NCBI GenBank assembly: GCA_028868235.1
Contig: JAGWUW010000120.1
Span: 1 to 7,602, forward strand
Reading direction: 5' to 3'
DNA: 7,602 nt
From: Betaproteobacteria bacterium
Lineage (GTDB): Bacteria; Pseudomonadota; Gammaproteobacteria; Burkholderiales; Rhodocyclaceae
Position 1 is the first letter of the stretch, and every line of letters begins with the position of its first letter. Under the pieces are notes generated by a model. It ran no database searches, was not told where the DNA came from, and worked only from the letters and a program-made list of their open reading frames with translations. This document shows, in pieces, positions 6,690-7,602 of the stretch. Both the position numbers and the translations under genes were made by a program.

Positions 6690-7602
6690 CAGAAGACGAT
6701 CCCGGATTTTTCGGCCACGGTATGCATATCCTTGTCACCCCGACCGGAGAGGTTGACCAGCAGAATCTTGTCCTTGCTCAGCGTCGGCGCCAGCTTGGCG
6801 GCGTAGGCCAGAGCATGGCTGGACTCGAGGGCCGGGATGATACCCTCCAGGCGGCACAGGTTGTGGAAAGCTTCCAGCGCCTCACTGTCCTTGATCGGCA
6901 CATATTCAGCGCGACCGATATCCTTCAACCAGGCGTGTTCCGGCCCCACCCCCGGGTAATCAAGACCGGCCGAGACGGAATGCGTCTCAATGATCTGACC
7001 ATCCTCATCCTGCAGCAGGTAGGTGCGGTTTCCGTGCAGCACACCAGGCACGCCAGCAGTCAGCGAAGCTGCGTGCATGCCAGTCTCGATGCCGGATCCA
7101 GCAGCTTCGACACCGATCAGGCGAACACCCTCGACATCAATGTAGGGGTAGAAAATGCCCATCGCGTTGGAACCACCACCGACCGCAGCAATCACGGCAT
7201 CCGGCTGACGGCCGGCCATTTCCGGCATCTGCGTCAGACATTCTTCGCCGATGATTTTCTGGAAATCACGCACCAGCATCGGATAGGGGTGCGGGCCGGC
7301 AACCGTACCAATGATGTAGAAAGTGTTGTGGATGTTGGTCACCCAATCGCGCATCGCTTCGTTGAGCGCGTCCTTCAAGGTCTTCGATCCGCTTTCCACG
7401 GGTACGACGGTGGCACCGAGCAGTTTCATGCGGTAGACATTGGCCGCCTGGCGCTTGACGTCTTCACTGCCCATATAGACCACGCATTCCATACCGTAGC
7501 GAGCGGCGACCGTGGCCGTCGCCACGCCATGCTGGCCAGCGCCGGTCTCAGCAATGACGCGCGGCTTGCCCATGCGCTTGGCGAGCATGGCCTGGCCGAT
7601 GC
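6689..7602 (-). CDS. trpB: Tryptophan synthase beta subunit TrpB (partial, N-terminus outside window)
   Basis: PLP-dependent subunit that condenses indole with serine to give tryptophan. The frame is open through the right edge: four codons (Ile-Gly-Gln-Ala) precede the ATG at 7588-7586 and match the family sequence before LAKRMGK, so that Met is internal (about residue 96 in E. coli numbering). About 91 N-terminal residues are missing, including the PLP lysine (Lys87 in E. coli), which should lie four or five codons outside. Numbered from the internal Met, visible motifs are ETGAGQHG at 14-21 (the catalytic Glu109 equivalent is residue 14), AGPHPYP at 97-103, the PLP phosphate-binding GGGSNA at 137-142, [13 protein letters not shown] at 206-218, ALESSHA at 253-259 and SGRGDKD at 281-287. 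The stop TGA overlaps the trpA ATG. Confidence 0.97.
   Translation of the reverse strand, partial: IGQAMLAKRMGKPRVIAETGAGQHGVATATVAARYGMECVVYMGSEDVKRQAANVYRMKLLGATVVPVESGSKTLKDALNEAMRDWVTNIHNTFYIIGTVAGPHPYPMLVRDFQKIIGEECLTQMPEMAGRQPDAVIAAVGGGSNAMGIFYPYIDVEGVRLIGVEAAGSGIETGMHAASLTAGVPGVLHGNRTYLLQDEDGQIIETHSVSAGLDYPGVGPEHAWLKDIGRAEYVPIKDSEALEAFHNLCRLEGIIPALESSHALAYAAKLAPTLSKDKILLVNLSGRGDKDMHTVAEKSGIVF

Larger units (their letters stand above)
1..7602 (-). other. Putative single transcription unit trpBA-accD-folC-dedD-cvpA-purF-metZ
   Basis: All eight genes share one strand. Junctions in order of transcription: trpB/trpA share 1 nt (TGATG), trpA/accD overlap 4 nt (ATGA), accD/folC overlap 4 nt (TTGA), folC/dedD are 2 nt apart, dedD/cvpA overlap 4 nt (ATGA), cvpA/purF are 12 nt apart and purF/metZ share 1 nt (TAATG). 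No gap can hold a conventional promoter, and I see no hairpin-plus-U-run terminator. Promoters inside coding sequence cannot be excluded, and both ends of the unit lie outside the window. Confidence 0.75.

Noticed and set aside
7586..7588. ATG as a possible true start of trpB
   Set aside because: The four codons upstream in frame (Ile-Gly-Gln-Ala) continue the conserved TrpB sequence to the window edge, and starting here would remove the PLP lysine.

Overview
This window is a tightly packed run of eight genes, all read from the minus strand, so transcription goes from high to low coordinates. In that order they are trpB (start outside the window), trpA, accD, folC, a SPOR-domain membrane protein of the DedD type, cvpA, purF and metZ (end outside the window). 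The core accD-folC-dedD-cvpA-purF is widely conserved in gammaproteobacteria and betaproteobacteria. The combination with trpBA upstream and metZ downstream, together with the protein sequences, points to a betaproteobacterium. A member of the Rhodocyclales (Dechloromonas/Azonexus type) is plausible, but that finer placement rests on remembered synteny and was not tested by a search. Base composition is moderately GC-rich.

Layout from right to left: 7602-6689 trpB (C-terminal three quarters); 6689-5883 trpA; 5886-5017 accD; 5020-3698 folC; 3695-2925 SPOR protein; 2928-2437 cvpA; 2424-886 purF; 886-1 metZ (first 295 residues). Every junction is an overlap or a very short gap: TGATG, ATGA, TTGA, 2 nt, ATGA, 12 nt, TAATG. 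No intergenic space is large enough for a conventional promoter or terminator, so the window looks like the interior of one transcription unit with widespread translational coupling. Clear Shine-Dalgarno sequences are seen only before accD and purF.

The products serve several biosynthetic routes: the last step of tryptophan synthesis (TrpA/TrpB), malonyl-CoA formation for fatty acids (AccD), folate synthesis and polyglutamylation (FolC), the first committed step of purine synthesis (PurF) and sulfhydrylation toward homocysteine and methionine (MetZ). Two membrane proteins sit between them (SPOR/DedD, linked to cell division, and CvpA). Folate connects FolC to purine and methionine synthesis, which may partly explain the grouping. 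All catalytic motifs that fall inside the window look intact.

I see no mobile element, CRISPR array, RNA gene, phage gene or defence gene, and no sign of an undescribed system; this is conserved housekeeping sequence. The observations worth a second look are small: a TTG start for folC, a hairpin and A-run at the folC/dedD junction, a matching A-run at the trpA/accD junction, a 16-bp perfect palindrome inside folC, a Lys/Pro repeat linker in the SPOR protein, and the cysteine pattern of PurF.
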